A stretch of 64,000 bases of DNA from positions 3,224,001 to 3,288,000 of the forward strand of contig WJXW01000001.1 in the NCBI GenBank assembly GCA_015832175.1, given 5' to 3'. A model generated the notes under the pieces. That model made no database searches. It was not told the origin of the DNA and saw only the letters and a list, made by a program, of their open reading frames with translations. Below are positions 23,567-33,604 of this stretch, piece by piece. The stretch's first letter is position 1; each line of letters begins with the position of its first letter. A program made the translations under genes and the position numbers. The stretch is from Paraphaeosphaeria minitans. Taxonomy: Eukaryota; Ascomycota; Dothideomycetes; Pleosporales; Didymosphaeriaceae.

Positions 23567-23597
23567 GCAGCCACACTTGCGGCGAGTGTGTGGCTGC
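23567..23597. other. Perfect 10-bp inverted repeat (hairpin), possible 3' UTR element
   Basis: GCAGCCACAC (23567-23576) and GTGTGGCTGC (23588-23597) are exact reverse complements around an 11-base loop, extended by two A-T pairs after one G-T wobble. It lies 65-95 bases past the stop codon of the exchanger gene, so it is probably in that mRNA's 3' UTR or termination region. Confidence 0.5.
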
Positions 23598-23661
23598 TTT
23601 GGGGGCTGCGCTGCAGCGGTGTGGGGCCGCTGCCGCTGCATCCATTCCGCGTATCCGAGAC

Positions 23662-25598
23662 TTAGAAGAGCTTCGCGAAGAAGCTGCTGCCGAGATTGCC
23701 GGAGGCGTCCTCGGGCTTGACGTAAAAAGCTAGGGCGATGATGGTGTACCTTAAAACCCGCGTCAGCGCCACATTTCTGCTTGCACGGCCACTTTCACCT
23801 TTCGTTTCGCTGCATCACGCTTTTCTCACCCTTTGTTCGACCGAAATCGCCAATCGTTGGTGGCAAGCGACGAGATGCGCTTCCCCGAGATGCTGAAACC
23901 CGTGACGTCATACTGTCAGGGCTTCCGCGTGTCTCTGAAAAGCGCACTCTGGGAGGAGACGTGGGTGCGGGGGTTTGTCACTCACATTCCAAGGCACATG
24001 CAGCCCTCGAGGTAGTTCGACTTTCCGTCCTGGATGAGGTAGTTGACCACCAAGACGGAGAGGAAGAAGATGACCGTCTCGAAGCTCTGGAAATGCAGCG
24101 TCATGTTGCGGCCCATGATCCAGCCGAGGATGACGAGGAAGGGGGTCACGAAGAGCGTAATCTGCAGACTGCTGCCAATGGCTACATTGACAGCGAGGTC
24201 CATCTTGCCCTTGAGCGCGACCACCACGGCAGTCACATGCTCGGCCGCGTTTCCGACGATAGGGATCAAGATCAGACCGATGAACGTCTTATTGATGTGG
24301 GCCGTCTCCACGATGGCGTCGATGCTGTCGACGAGGTAGTCGGCGCAAAAGGCAATCACAACCGTCACCAGGACAAGTGCAACCATCGCGGCAATGGGAC
24401 CAAGGGTGTCGCCTTCCCTGGGACCATCCTCCTCATCGGCGCCTTCTTGCGCCTCGGCATCCGCGAACATCTCGTGGTGGGTGAAGAGCTGGAATATGAT
24501 GTAAAGAACGTAGAGGAGGAGGAGGATGATGGCGGTGCCGCGAGACAACAGCTGGATTTTGGGGTCATCTTCCGGGATCTTGTTGTGGCTCTGCTCAGAA
24601 ATGGCCGAGTAGAGGGTCGCGGGGATGATCAACGCCGCCGAACCGACAGCCATCAAGGACGACATGGTTGAGGCAACGGTCGCGTTGAATTCACGCTCAT
24701 TCGCGCGAATTCCACCAGCGAGGAAGCAGCATCCGAGAACCTAGATTCATGTTAGCGCTGCAACGTATATGCTGCGCACCGATTTTGCGCCACCGCCTTT
24801 CAACGAGCATGTTGCGGCGGGCAAAGCTTGCATGATTTGAAAAAAATCCACGGCACGACTGAACGGCAATCGATCCACAGCCTGTTGGTCCTATGCACCC
24901 AGGACATGTGCTACGCCATCGCCCAGTGGGGTGTACTTACAAGAAGCATGTTGGATAGGATGCTGCCCAGCATGCTAGCCTGGACAACACGGATCTGGTT
25001 CGCCTGGAGCGCAACAATCGACACCTGGTCAAGTTAGACTAGAACTTCGGAGCGGCGTACCGCGCGCAGCCAAAAGAGAGGACGGGTCAACGTGCGCATC
25101 TCGTACACTTTATTCCATGTTCGCAGCACCCATGGGCGCAGCCTACAACGCTACACGGGTTTTCCGATTGCGCATTACGGAATGAAGCGCACCGGGATGC
25201 TCGCGATGGTGTTCCACTCCTTCCATGACGCGCAGCGGCTGTGGGCGGATGCTTACAATAAGTTCGACGGCGTTTCCGAATGTTGCATTGCACAGCCCCC
25301 CCAGCGTCTGTCCCAGCTTCGCCGACAGCTCCTCGGTCGCGAAACTCAGCAGGGCGGCCAGCGGCATGATGGCGATGAAGTTGAGGACGAAGACGGCCGT
25401 GGGCGACCAGTGCAGCTTGCCGGCGATGATGCCGAGCGGGACGAAGACGAGCAGCACGTTGACGTAGTTGCTGCAGAGTGTGCCCCAGACCATTTTCCCA
25501 ACGCCCTTGGAGTACGACTTCCACCTGGGCTCGTTCTCGCGGGTCTCGCCGAGCAGCGGAGTCGACTCGCCGAGCGAGCCGTTGGTGGGCGCGGGCAT
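23662..25598 (-). CDS. VCX1: Vacuolar Ca2+/H+ exchanger (CAX family, Vcx1-like)
   Basis: Vacuolar-membrane antiporter that removes cytosolic Ca2+ using the proton gradient. Exons read 25598..25257, 25024..24941, 24740..23986 and 23749..23662; 422 residues, phases 0, 0, 2. The short hydrophilic N-terminus (MPAPTNGSLGESTPLLGE) carries an acidic-dileucine-like TPLL motif typical of vacuolar sorting. The two CAX signature repeats are present: first, across the splice, FGNAVELI-VSIVALQANQIR and VVQASMLGSILSNMLL; second, GNAAEHVTAVVVALKGKMDL and VAIGSSLQITLFVTPFLVIL, with the catalytic Glu in each GNA(V/A)E. An acidic loop between repeats (EAQEGADEEDGPREGD) is normal for the family. The last exon gives the final TM (MYTIIALAFYVKPED). 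Its three introns (232, 200, 236 nt) are about four times longer than most introns in this window. Confidence 0.9.
23903..23910. promoter_or_regulatory. Perfect CRE palindrome TGACGTCA inside an intron of VCX1
   Basis: The 8-bp ATF/CREB consensus TGACGTCA occurs in the last long intron of the exchanger gene. Fungal ATF/CREB factors bind this site in stress responses. Whether it is used here is inference. Confidence 0.35.
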
Positions 25599-25814
25599 GA
25601 TGGATGGCGAGTTCTCGGGAAAGCTTTTGTGACGGCCGTGGCGGTGGAATTGAGACCTTAAGTTGTCTGATGGAGCGCCAAGCGCGTTGAATTAGCCAAG
25701 GTATCGCGGCGACAGGACTACGGTGGGAGTTGTGGCTGCGCCAGGCAGGAGAGCGATGGGCGGTCCACGATGGTGTTGAGGAGACTGCCGAGCACCAAGA
25801 CCAGTGCCAAAGGC

Positions 25815-25857
25815 GGCAGGGCAGGGAAGGGCAGGGCAGGGAAGGGCAGGGCAGGGC
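25815..25857 (+). repeat. 15-bp G-rich tandem repeat, potential G-quadruplex, in the VCX1 promoter
   Basis: The unit GGGCAGGGCAGGGAA recurs almost three times, giving eight GGG runs separated by two-base loops (CA or AA) on the + strand, which is the template strand of VCX1. It ends about 217 bp upstream of the VCX1 ATG. Confidence 0.8.
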
Positions 25858-26640
25858 GACCACGGCTTAGTAGGGTAGGGCAGGGCAGTCAGTACTCAGT
25901 ACTCACTCATTGCTCCCCCGTGTGTAGGGAAGTCAGAATCTGCGAGTGCCCAGCAGCGGGATTGTCGTTCCAAGCAATTGGTCGATGAGCTTGATGGATG
26001 GGCCGAGCACGAATCAAAGCACTACGGAATTGAATGCCCTCGACTGTGACTAGGCGCGGCAGGTGATGAAAGCAGCAACAGACGGGGCGGGTGGGGAATG
26101 GGAGCGCCCAGCAAGCAGACAGAAACGGACGAGTGCGATGACGCCGACGCCGTGCATACAGCGCTGAGCGTTCCCAGCCTGCGAGCAGTGAGCACTGCCC
26201 CTTTGCCAAGCCGAGGGCTAGCAGAAGGTTGTTGCGAGCCAGCCATCTGGCCATCGCCCACGCTAGGCCACATTGCTCGCAACGAAGCTCGCCACGTTCG
26301 CTGCTTCGAGTTACTTGTAGCGCATCTATGCGAAGCGGAAGCTCACGGTCGTGCCTGTGGTGGTGTCGACTCTTGCGCGAGGCAGAAAGAAGCTTCGCTG
26401 CGACGGCCAAAAGGGCACGACGGGGAGGTGCGCGCATGGGCGCCGTGGTACAGAACATGGCGCTGACGTCGACGTGGGCCCGAGCTCCTCAGCGCGCCAG
26501 CCACCGAGCGCCCACCAGTGACCAGCCTACCTTCTAGACTCTACCTAGATACCTACTAGCTATCTGATCGACTACGGACTGCTCATCGCATCGTCGGCCG
26601 ACGCTGGAGCAGCAACCTGAGGCAAGCGCACGGCCGACGT

Positions 26641-26712
26641 TGGAACAGCTGGAACACTTGGAACACTTGGAACACTTGGAACAGCTGGAACACTTGGAAC
26701 GCTTGGAACACC
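26641..26712. repeat. 9-bp minisatellite, eight copies
   Basis: Eight head-to-tail units of the consensus TGGAACACT; variants end AGC, ACT, GCT or ACC. Being a multiple of three, it leaves open frames on both strands (Glu-His-Leu-type on +, Val-Pro-Ser-type on -), which produces spurious ORFs. Confidence 0.9.
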
Positions 26713-26995
26713 AGTCTGAGGCACCCCAAGGTGGTCCAGTCGAGCGCTCAGTCGTCTCCAGGAGGAGCGTCGCCCCAAGGTGTGGTTGCGCTAGAATTCT
26801 ACAGAGGGTATATGTAGGTAAACACCGCCCGCCGCTGCTCACCACCATGACATGGTATGCAGAAAGCTAAGGAAGACGCAAATCGACAGTAAAAAACGAC
26901 CAACAACACCCTTGCGCCTTCCGCTCCCCCTAAACCAAAAAACAAAAAGTAAAAAAACAAAAACAAAAACTCCGTGCCTGACATGCATCGTTTGT

Positions 26996-27075
26996 CTATC
27001 CCTTTCGCCATGCTTTGCTTGGTAGTAATCATTCTATCCCTTTCGCCATGATTTGCTTTGCTTGGTAGTAATCAT
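26996..27075. repeat. Tandem duplication of a 38-bp segment
   Basis: Copy 1 at 26996-27033 and copy 2 at 27034-27075 share ctatccctttcgccatg and tttgcttggtagtaatcat. Copy 2 has one substitution and a 4-base insertion. It is a recent local duplication in non-coding DNA. Confidence 0.85.
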
Positions 27076-27097
27076 CACAAAAGACTCGTGCACCCTG

Positions 27098-27098
<1 letters not shown>

Positions 27099-27130
<32 letters not shown>
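27099..27130. repeat. (CAG)10 microsatellite; (CUG)n in the 3' UTR of the neighbouring minus-strand gene
   Basis: Thirty-two bases of uninterrupted CAG repeat on the + strand, 15 bases beyond the TGA stop (27146-27148) of the minus-strand gene, whose mRNA would therefore carry a CUG tract straight after the coding region. Confidence 0.85.
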
Positions 27131-27131
<1 letters not shown>

Positions 27132-27145
27132 CTTCATCACCAAGC

Positions 27146-28973
27146 TCAATCCGCCTCTTCGTCTTCGTCGTCGTCTCGCCCTGCGCTAATCGACATGGCG
27201 GGACGGCTTGGCGCGGCGAACAGCTGCTTCGTGAATTTGTGCTTTTGCGTGTCGCGGATCCCTTGCAGAAAGTCGTGCGTGGCCACCACATCTTCGAGCT
27301 GCCTCTCGATGCTGTACGAGTCGGACTGGGCGCCTCGTATGACCGGCGATATCAGACTCTTCCGCGCCACCACGAGTTGGTCCTGGACCGCCCGGATGAT
27401 TTGGATGTTGTTCTTGAGTTCAGACTTGTTCGCAAGTGCACTTGAACGCAGACTCTTGAGGAGTTTCAGATTCCTTTCGTACTTCTTCAGCCTGAGCTTG
27501 TTGGTGATCGAAGTGCGCCACATGGACGCCAAAAATTCGTCTTTCTGCGCAGCAAGCGAGTCTTCTTCCTTGGCGACTGTCCGGTGGAGATTGTGGAATT
27601 GCAGATCCACGTTGTCGAACATCTGGAACAGGCTATCCGCGCGGCTGACTTCGTTTTGCAGGTTCTCTTCCAATGTCGAGAGGACGAAATCGAACGATCT
27701 TTGCAGAGCTGCTTTTGCCTTCTGCTGCGTTGTTGATCCCATCAGGCCGGTGACGACAGCTCCGACAGCGCTGGGTTGGTCCTCGGATCCCAGTACCCCA
27801 ATCCTGTTCAGTCCGCCATGGACATTGCCCATGACAGTATCCATCATACCGGCCCGTGAGCCCTGGATTCCCTCAAGCTGGCGCGTAGCCCAGCCGATGG
27901 CGCTAATGGTGCTGGGGGCTGTCAATACTCGCACAAGCCGACTGAGCACTCCCACTCACCCATCCATATCACCGTCGACGTGAACAAAAAAGGTCTGAAT
28001 CTGCTGTGAGAGCGTCTTCAGATTTTCACTCAAATCGTCCAGCTGCGTTACAATCATCTTCGATCCAGACATGTTGCTCGCCCGAATACTCTCGCCGAGG
28101 TCTTCTACCGCAATCGATGCGTCGCTGAGCTCGCGCGATCGCGGAATGACATTTTCTGATGCGTACAAAAGTGGCTCGAATCGCCTCACCATGCTTACTA
28201 GATGGGCGACGTTGGGTCCCGGGCTACCTGTTTCGACGCCCCAAGGGTGCATGAGTAGCCAGGCTAGAACAAGAAAGACCAAACTGCCAACCATTCTTGC
28301 CTTGGAAATGCCACGGGTGATAGAGGAAATGCGCTCTTCGAGGGGTCCCATGTTCACCAGGCTCTCGGACTTGAACACTACTCGGATGACTGGACATGGT
28401 AAGACGAAGGCTTTTGTGGGCATGATAGGACAAACGGGGCATGAAAGTACCGTGGGAGAGAAGGCACCTACATCCGTCGCGCTTGGGCGATTCTTCCTCT
28501 TCTGCATGTTGTTGCGCATTCAAAGTCATCTCAGGTCTAGCTTCAGGGCTCTGAAGCCTCGATGCGATAGTATCGGGAGTGAAATGGCGCTGCTCCATGG
28601 GCTCTGGACTCGTGCGTGGTGTGCCTTTACGTGGCGATTCTGGAAGCGGTATACGTGATGGCGTGACCTCCCGTTCGAAGCGCTGTTCGTACGGACTGGC
28701 GGTGCGCGACTTGGACGGGCTCGACTCTTGTAGATATGACTTGCGGTACCACTTTTTGTTATGGTTCTGCCAGGCTGGGGGTGCCCAGGGTCCTTCGGAT
28801 TCTGCTTCTGATTCTTCCTCGGCCAGGGGAGGAGCACTCCAGCGAGACGAATGCATGTTAGAATGCGCGCTATACGCGGAATTATGCAGGCTGCGCTCCG
28901 GATCGAAGTCTCTCAGTGCCGCGCTTAGTGACATGTCAGAGTAGATGGATTCGCGATCCATGGGTTCCGTCAT
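27146..28973 (-). CDS. Unrecognised conserved-type protein with one TM segment and C-terminal coiled coil
   Basis: I do not recognise the family. Exons read 28973..28472, 28389..27960 and 27911..27146, with introns of 82 and 48 nt, giving 565 residues. Residues 1-165 are hydrophilic and Ser/Pro/Glu-rich, with many SP and TP sites. A single strongly hydrophobic segment (MVGSLVFLVLAWLLMHPW) lies near residues 199-216, flanked by basic residues (ITRGISKAR) on the N-terminal side, which suggests the N-terminus faces the cytosol or nucleoplasm. The C-terminal 330 residues are helical and coiled-coil-like (for example LQNEVSRADSLFQMFDNVDL, and LRLKKYERNLKLLKSLRSSA), ending in an acidic DDDEDEEAD tail. 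The architecture resembles an organelle- or nuclear-envelope-anchored tether, but that is only inference. Donor choice for intron 1 (GTAGGT) was made on phase. Confidence 0.72.
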
Positions 28974-30001
28974 TCGGCTGATGGCTGGTCAAAATGCGGA
29001 GGCGCGAAGTTGCGGAAAGGTGCAGTAGGAGGGGTAGGTGGTTGGGAACTGAGGTCTGGGCTGATGTTCACGATGGAGCGGTACAATGGAGCACGCGAGG
29101 ATGCGCTGGTCGGCACATGGAAAGATCTCGTGATGCGCCTGAAGTAAGATGCGACGGAGCCTGCCGGGAATGAGGAATGAAGGTTAAGAGCTCTAGGAGA
29201 TGTGAAGGTGTCGCAATGCCGGCCTCTCGGTGGACGCACGGGCTTCTATATCGCGGGGAGCGCCAGCGAACCCACCAGGGCTAGGGGTGAATAGTGAAAC
29301 GCAAAAGGCGAGTGGCTGGGCGAGTGGTTGGGCGTCATGTAACGCGACCCTTGCTGTTGCCTTAGGCCCATGCGTGCAAGCGCGAGGGGCGAACGCGATG
29401 CCCTAAACACAGACAGCAGCAGCGCAGACCTGGAAAGCAGCCTTGCGTCAAACTATCCATAACTATGTATGCACTTGCTGTTCTACTCTCCTGTTCGATG
29501 TATCATAGCTTCCAGCTCATTGTGTTTTTCGCACTGTTGGGTACGAGCTGCTCCTCGACGTGTATCAGCCTATCAGTTACCTACCATACACCCCTGGTTA
29601 AGCTGGGTGTCAACCCACCATCAAGGTCGGAGAGCACTTATTCGGCGAGGAAAAACGTTTGATTGTGAGCCTGTTTTGTTCTGATACAGAGACGTTCAGG
29701 ACATGACCGAATTTGTGGATAACATCTAGAAGTAGGTATAAGTAAAACTCAAGTAGCGATCGTCGGAACGAGTCTATGACAGCAATGACATTCTCCGGAC
29801 GAGGTAAACTTGACAGCGAATGGTTTGCGACGGGACTTCGGTCGTAATATACCTCGGCTGTGGAGCACAGAATGCGGTCTGAGTCGGTATATATAGGTGC
29901 ATGATACAAATGTACACTCGCACTGTGAATTGAATAGGGTCGACACGATTTATGCACGAGCAAAGCAACTCTGATTCTTTTATCACTCCATGTTTCCAAA
30001 A
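28974..30001. other. Gene-poor stretch, left part
   Basis: About 1 kb upstream of the unrecognised TM-protein gene. The first 270 bases hold an open frame on the minus strand without any ATG that overlaps the start codon of that gene by four bases (ATGA); it is probably 5' UTR. Nothing else could be supported. Confidence 0.4.
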
Positions 30002-31341
30002 TCAAAGCGCACTGTCTACGTCCCCATCATCATGGCTGCCTATTTCGTATAGATAACATATCCTCCTCAGGCCCAAATCCTCTCCTATGATGTATGCCAC
30101 CTCCAGCTTCATCAGCACTAAAGATCCCATGGTACATGAATCGTATGTTTTTGAGCTCCGTCGTGGCCAGGATATTACCGCCAAGCGAGCACGAACCTAT
30201 GACTCGGTCCAACTCATCGCTCCATGTAATACTTACCAGCAGCTGTAAGAAGCTATCACTGTGGTAGGCAGTGCTATTGCTACGCAGCGAGAGAATCCAA
30301 GTATCAATAATGGCAAGCTGATGACCAGCGACAGCGAGCACATAATTATGAGAATCATCGGCTGGGGAAATGAGAACGTGTTGCGATGCGTCGGTAGTCA
30401 TAGTAGCGTTGGCCATGGTGTTCCAGACCGAGAGAGGGCACAAGCCCAACATGGCTGCTATCGCGACGTTTGCAACTGTGGTGCCGTAGGGTCAGGATAA
30501 ACTTGTTCGACGAACCCATCTGCTAATTTTCCATCCGGGACCAAGTTCTAAGAGAGACAACATGTGCCTTTGAAATAGACCATATGGACGTGGTAAGTAG
30601 CCCGGGTGGATTAACTTAGAAAGAACGCAAAATGATGGTGAGAGTTGAAGGCGAGCAGAGAACGGCGATTGTAAGCAACCATATTAGTACGGCCATCCCG
30701 TACAAGACTGGCTTGGCTAGAAACACTCGCCACTTCTCAAGTGGAAACGAATTGTACCAGAAACCGTGTAGAGACTCGGACAATGATACCCGAAGTTCTT
30801 TGCGTCGCAAAACTTTCCACATGTGCTGTGTAAGAGCCACCGCTAAAGAAGCCGCGAGGGACGGCTCTGAAACTAGCGACTAATAAGAGCAGAGAAAGCC
30901 AGGTGACATGTTGAGTCAGATAAATCCTGCTATCAGTTGGCTTTTCGTTAAGATGGTACATGATCACGAAACGTAAGTTGTAAACCTTTACCTTGTTAAC
31001 TTCCATCATCCATTGTTCAAAAAGCTAATCCTAATGATCAAGGTTGAAAGATAATCATTATGTACAATTGCCGGACATACTTCCTACCTACCGAGAGCAT
31101 AATTGCGAAACAGTAGAGTGATATTCTGCCAGCTTGCAACGCTCCCTGGTGGGCACTTCGTGGATTCATCAGTGGAGTATCCTTTGAAGGTTTTCGGATG
31201 GCATGCGTCGTCTTCTAATGTGGAAAAGGCTGAGTGTGAAGATCGAGCATCTCCATTGTCGATCTCTTGCTCATGAGAAAGGAGACGTGAGGTTGATGTA
31301 GATCTATGACGGGGCTGCTGCTTCAAACCCACCGATTGCAA
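30002..31341 (-). pseudogene. Probable relic of a fungal multi-pass membrane protein gene
   Basis: Fragments in different minus-strand frames resemble successive parts of a Pezizomycotina membrane-protein family of unknown function. In order: a Ser/Thr-rich N-terminal piece (about 31100-31341, no in-frame ATG); a hydrophobic piece ISLYCFAIMLSVG in a shifted frame (about 31080-31140); MYHLNEKPTDSR then TWLSLLLLVAS (about 30850-30960); then, in another frame, AASLAVALTQHMWKVLRRKE, LHGFWYNSFPLEKWRVFLAK and AVLIWLLTIAVLCSPSTLTI (about 30610-30850); and finally a longer open frame 30452..30002. One plausible intron exists, but frame changes and stops between other pieces have no good splice signals, so decay is more likely than a normal gene. 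An intact gene with poorly predicted introns remains possible. Confidence 0.38.
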
Positions 31342-32509
31342 TTCATATTTTCCAGGTCCATGCTTTCCGATACTTGTGAAAGGGTATTGTATTTGAGAAG
31401 AGGCCCGGGTGACATCGAAATCCGTGCAAATCTAAATTGTAGAAGCGCTGAATGGGCTGGTGGTCAGCTCCCAAACTGGGCAATTTGGCGTTGTACATAT
31501 TGTTATAGGTGCACTTTTGTAGGAATTCTCACTCGGACGGTCCTGGGTAGTTTCAGCACTACATACAGCTCTACGCCTGCTTGATCAGCCCTAAGTTGGA
31601 ACTTGGTGCTGACGCCTGAAACTGGCCCCGATCGTTTTCCGTTGAACTCCAACTATAGAATACCGTAATTTCATGATTGCTGCAGAACCAGCGGCTGCCT
31701 AGTTGTCGACGAAGCTTGTTCGACATATAGATGTTGAGGTGCAGCCCTCCAAGATCAATCCCCTTGATCAGGCATCCGCACAATCCCGTATGACACGGAT
31801 GCCGTTGCACTGGCATTTTTTCGAGATGCCAATCGAACTTGCACTGCCAAATTACATACTGACTAGATCCGACTGATGACTTCAAACTCCTGCTCAAGTA
31901 TTACTGATACTTGTCGAGGTCGCGCGCCATGTACGAGACGCCCATCTGGTCCCATGTCTATTGCATCACACATTTGTATGGTCCATGTGTAACACTATCC
32001 GCGCATTGCTCTGATGGTCGCACATGTTCTCCGCTTCTTCAGTGAGTATTCCAACCGCATGGAAGACACCCACACAGCGGTCGGTCCAAGAACCATTCAG
32101 CGACCGCTATGCCAGAAAACGCAGTGGAAACGCGAGCCAACGGGGGCAGTCTGCCCAGATAGCTCTTTCGCTGCGTCTGATTGTCGTTGCAAACCAAACC
32201 GTCGTAATGAGTGTGGGTATATGCATTTTCACGCATTGAGCGACCACCGGCTAGGTTGGGGATCAGGGCAGGTGCCCCCAAGCATTTTGGCAGGTAATGC
32301 ACGTTGCTACATTTATTTCCGAGGGTGAAGGGAGTACCTAGACCACTGTCCCGAGTGGCTTGGTTGACGGGCGACAAGCGACATCGGGATGCAGGTGCAG
32401 GTCTGGCCACGTGACTACGCTAATACGGGCGCGCCCAGTCCATCTCCGCATTTTCGAAATATGAATACTGCGCGCTCCTTCAATTCGATTGATCACCGCA
32501 ACCATCAAC
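31342..32509. other. Gene-poor stretch upstream of uS7m
   Basis: About 1.2 kb with no supported gene. The right end is the uS7m promoter with a CACGTGAC box at 32408-32415. Confidence 0.4.
32408..32415 (+). promoter_or_regulatory. CACGTGAC E-box (Cbf1-type) about 95 bp upstream of uS7m
   Basis: CACGTGAC is the preferred site of the bHLH factor Cbf1/CPF1 type in ascomycetes. Its position about 95 bp before the ATG of a mitoribosomal gene makes a regulatory role plausible; this is inference. Confidence 0.4.
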
Positions 32510-33604
32510 ATGCCTCCTAGATTGAACGTCTCTAGCTTGGCGCGCGCAATTCCTTACAGGCCCAAAGCACAAGCCCAATGGCTTTCTCGGCCTGCCATGC
32601 GACTGGCACCGACGCAGACCCGAACCTATTCCGATGCGAAAGACGAAGACAAAGTTCCCGCCGCGGACCGCTCGAAGCGGATCGATGCGAAGCCTCTTGG
32701 CCATGTAAGCGAAGAAGCATCTGCGATGGCAGACATCACAGGTGGTGAAGGTCCGGATCTGAGCCAAGGCACACCCGTTCAAGATATCGTTAAGGGCGAC
32801 AAAGAGGCTGAGGAGAAGCTGCCCAAGGTCATGAAAGAGCAGCTCAAGTCGAATGCGAGCTCGGCCCCGAAAGGCTCGCGATCGTACTCGACCTCAACGA
32901 CATCAATTGGTGGTGGAAGCGGCGCGTTCGACATGGGCCTCATGAGCATGACTTCGCCGGCCGAGGCCGTGGCATCGGCACCGGGCCTGAAGTTCGAAAT
33001 GCCTGTATTGCCTCTTCCCAAAGATGGGCATCTCAAGCATAGGTACGACCCGGTAGTCGACCAAGTCACCAATCTCTTGATGCGACATGGAATGAAGAGC
33101 GTTGCTCAGAGGGTACGTCATAATGTCGAAATATGCTGGAGAGTTGGGCTCTGACTAGAAATACAGAATATGGCGCTTATACTTCAACAACTGCGTACCG
33201 CTTCTGTCCCTACGATCAACCCACAACGACCGCTTCTGCCTGGAGCACCGCCGCCATCGCACCTCCCGCTCAACCCGGTTCTCTACCTGACCCTCGCCAT
33301 TGATTCGGTATCCCCCTTGCTTAGAATCCGAAACATGAAGGGTGCTGCGGGTGGTGGTGTTGCCCTACCAATCCCTGTTCCTCTAGGCCAGAGGCAGCGA
33401 CGAAGGATAGCGATCCAGTGGATTTTGGGGGCGGCATCGAAGCGCAAGACCAACACCAGTGGCAAGACTGGCTACGCGCAACGAGTGGCATCAGAGATCA
33501 TCTCTGTTATCGAAGGTCGCAGCAGTGTGTGGGACAAGAGGAACATGGTGCACAAGGCAGGTATCTCCGCTCGTGCCAACATTGTCTTGCCGCGCAAGCG
33601 ATAG
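32510..33604 (+). CDS. RSM7: Mitochondrial small-subunit ribosomal protein uS7m (Rsm7)
   Basis: Binds the 3' major domain of mitochondrial 15S rRNA. Exons 32510..33112 and 33167..33604 are joined across a 54-nt intron in phase 0, giving 346 residues. An Arg/Ser/Ala-rich presequence (MPPRLNVSSLARAIPYRPKA) is followed by a long fungus-specific N-terminal extension to about residue 160. The uS7 core is then seen: KHRYDPVVDQVTNLLMRHGM, KSVAQR-NMALILQQLRTAS (across the splice), an expanded loop, GVALPIPVPLGQRQRRRIAI, WILGAASKR, and RVASEIISVIEGRSSVWDKR followed by MVHKAGISARAN. The extra length relative to bacterial S7 is normal for fungal mitoribosomes. Confidence 0.92.

Larger units (their letters stand above)
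22677..23661. other. Intergenic region between GH81 and the Ca2+/H+ exchanger (convergent)
   Basis: Both flanking genes end here. It holds a three-copy satellite (23412-23482) and a hairpin (23567-23597), described separately. No gene is supported. Confidence 0.45.
25599..27145. other. Gene-free region upstream of VCX1 with several repeats
   Basis: About 1.5 kb that contains the VCX1 promoter and the 3' region of the next minus-strand gene. It holds a G-rich repeat (25815-25857), a 9-bp minisatellite (26641-26712), an A-rich patch (about 26938-26970), a 38-bp tandem duplication (26996-27075) and a CAG microsatellite (27099-27130). No protein gene is supported. Confidence 0.5.

Noticed and set aside
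26640..26870. Small + strand frame rich in Leu-Glu-His
   Set aside because: Entirely produced by the 9-bp minisatellite; no ATG at its start.
28970..29239. Open frame overlapping the start of the TM coiled-coil gene by ATGA, possible uORF
   Set aside because: It begins without ATG and has none internally, so it cannot be a normal uORF.
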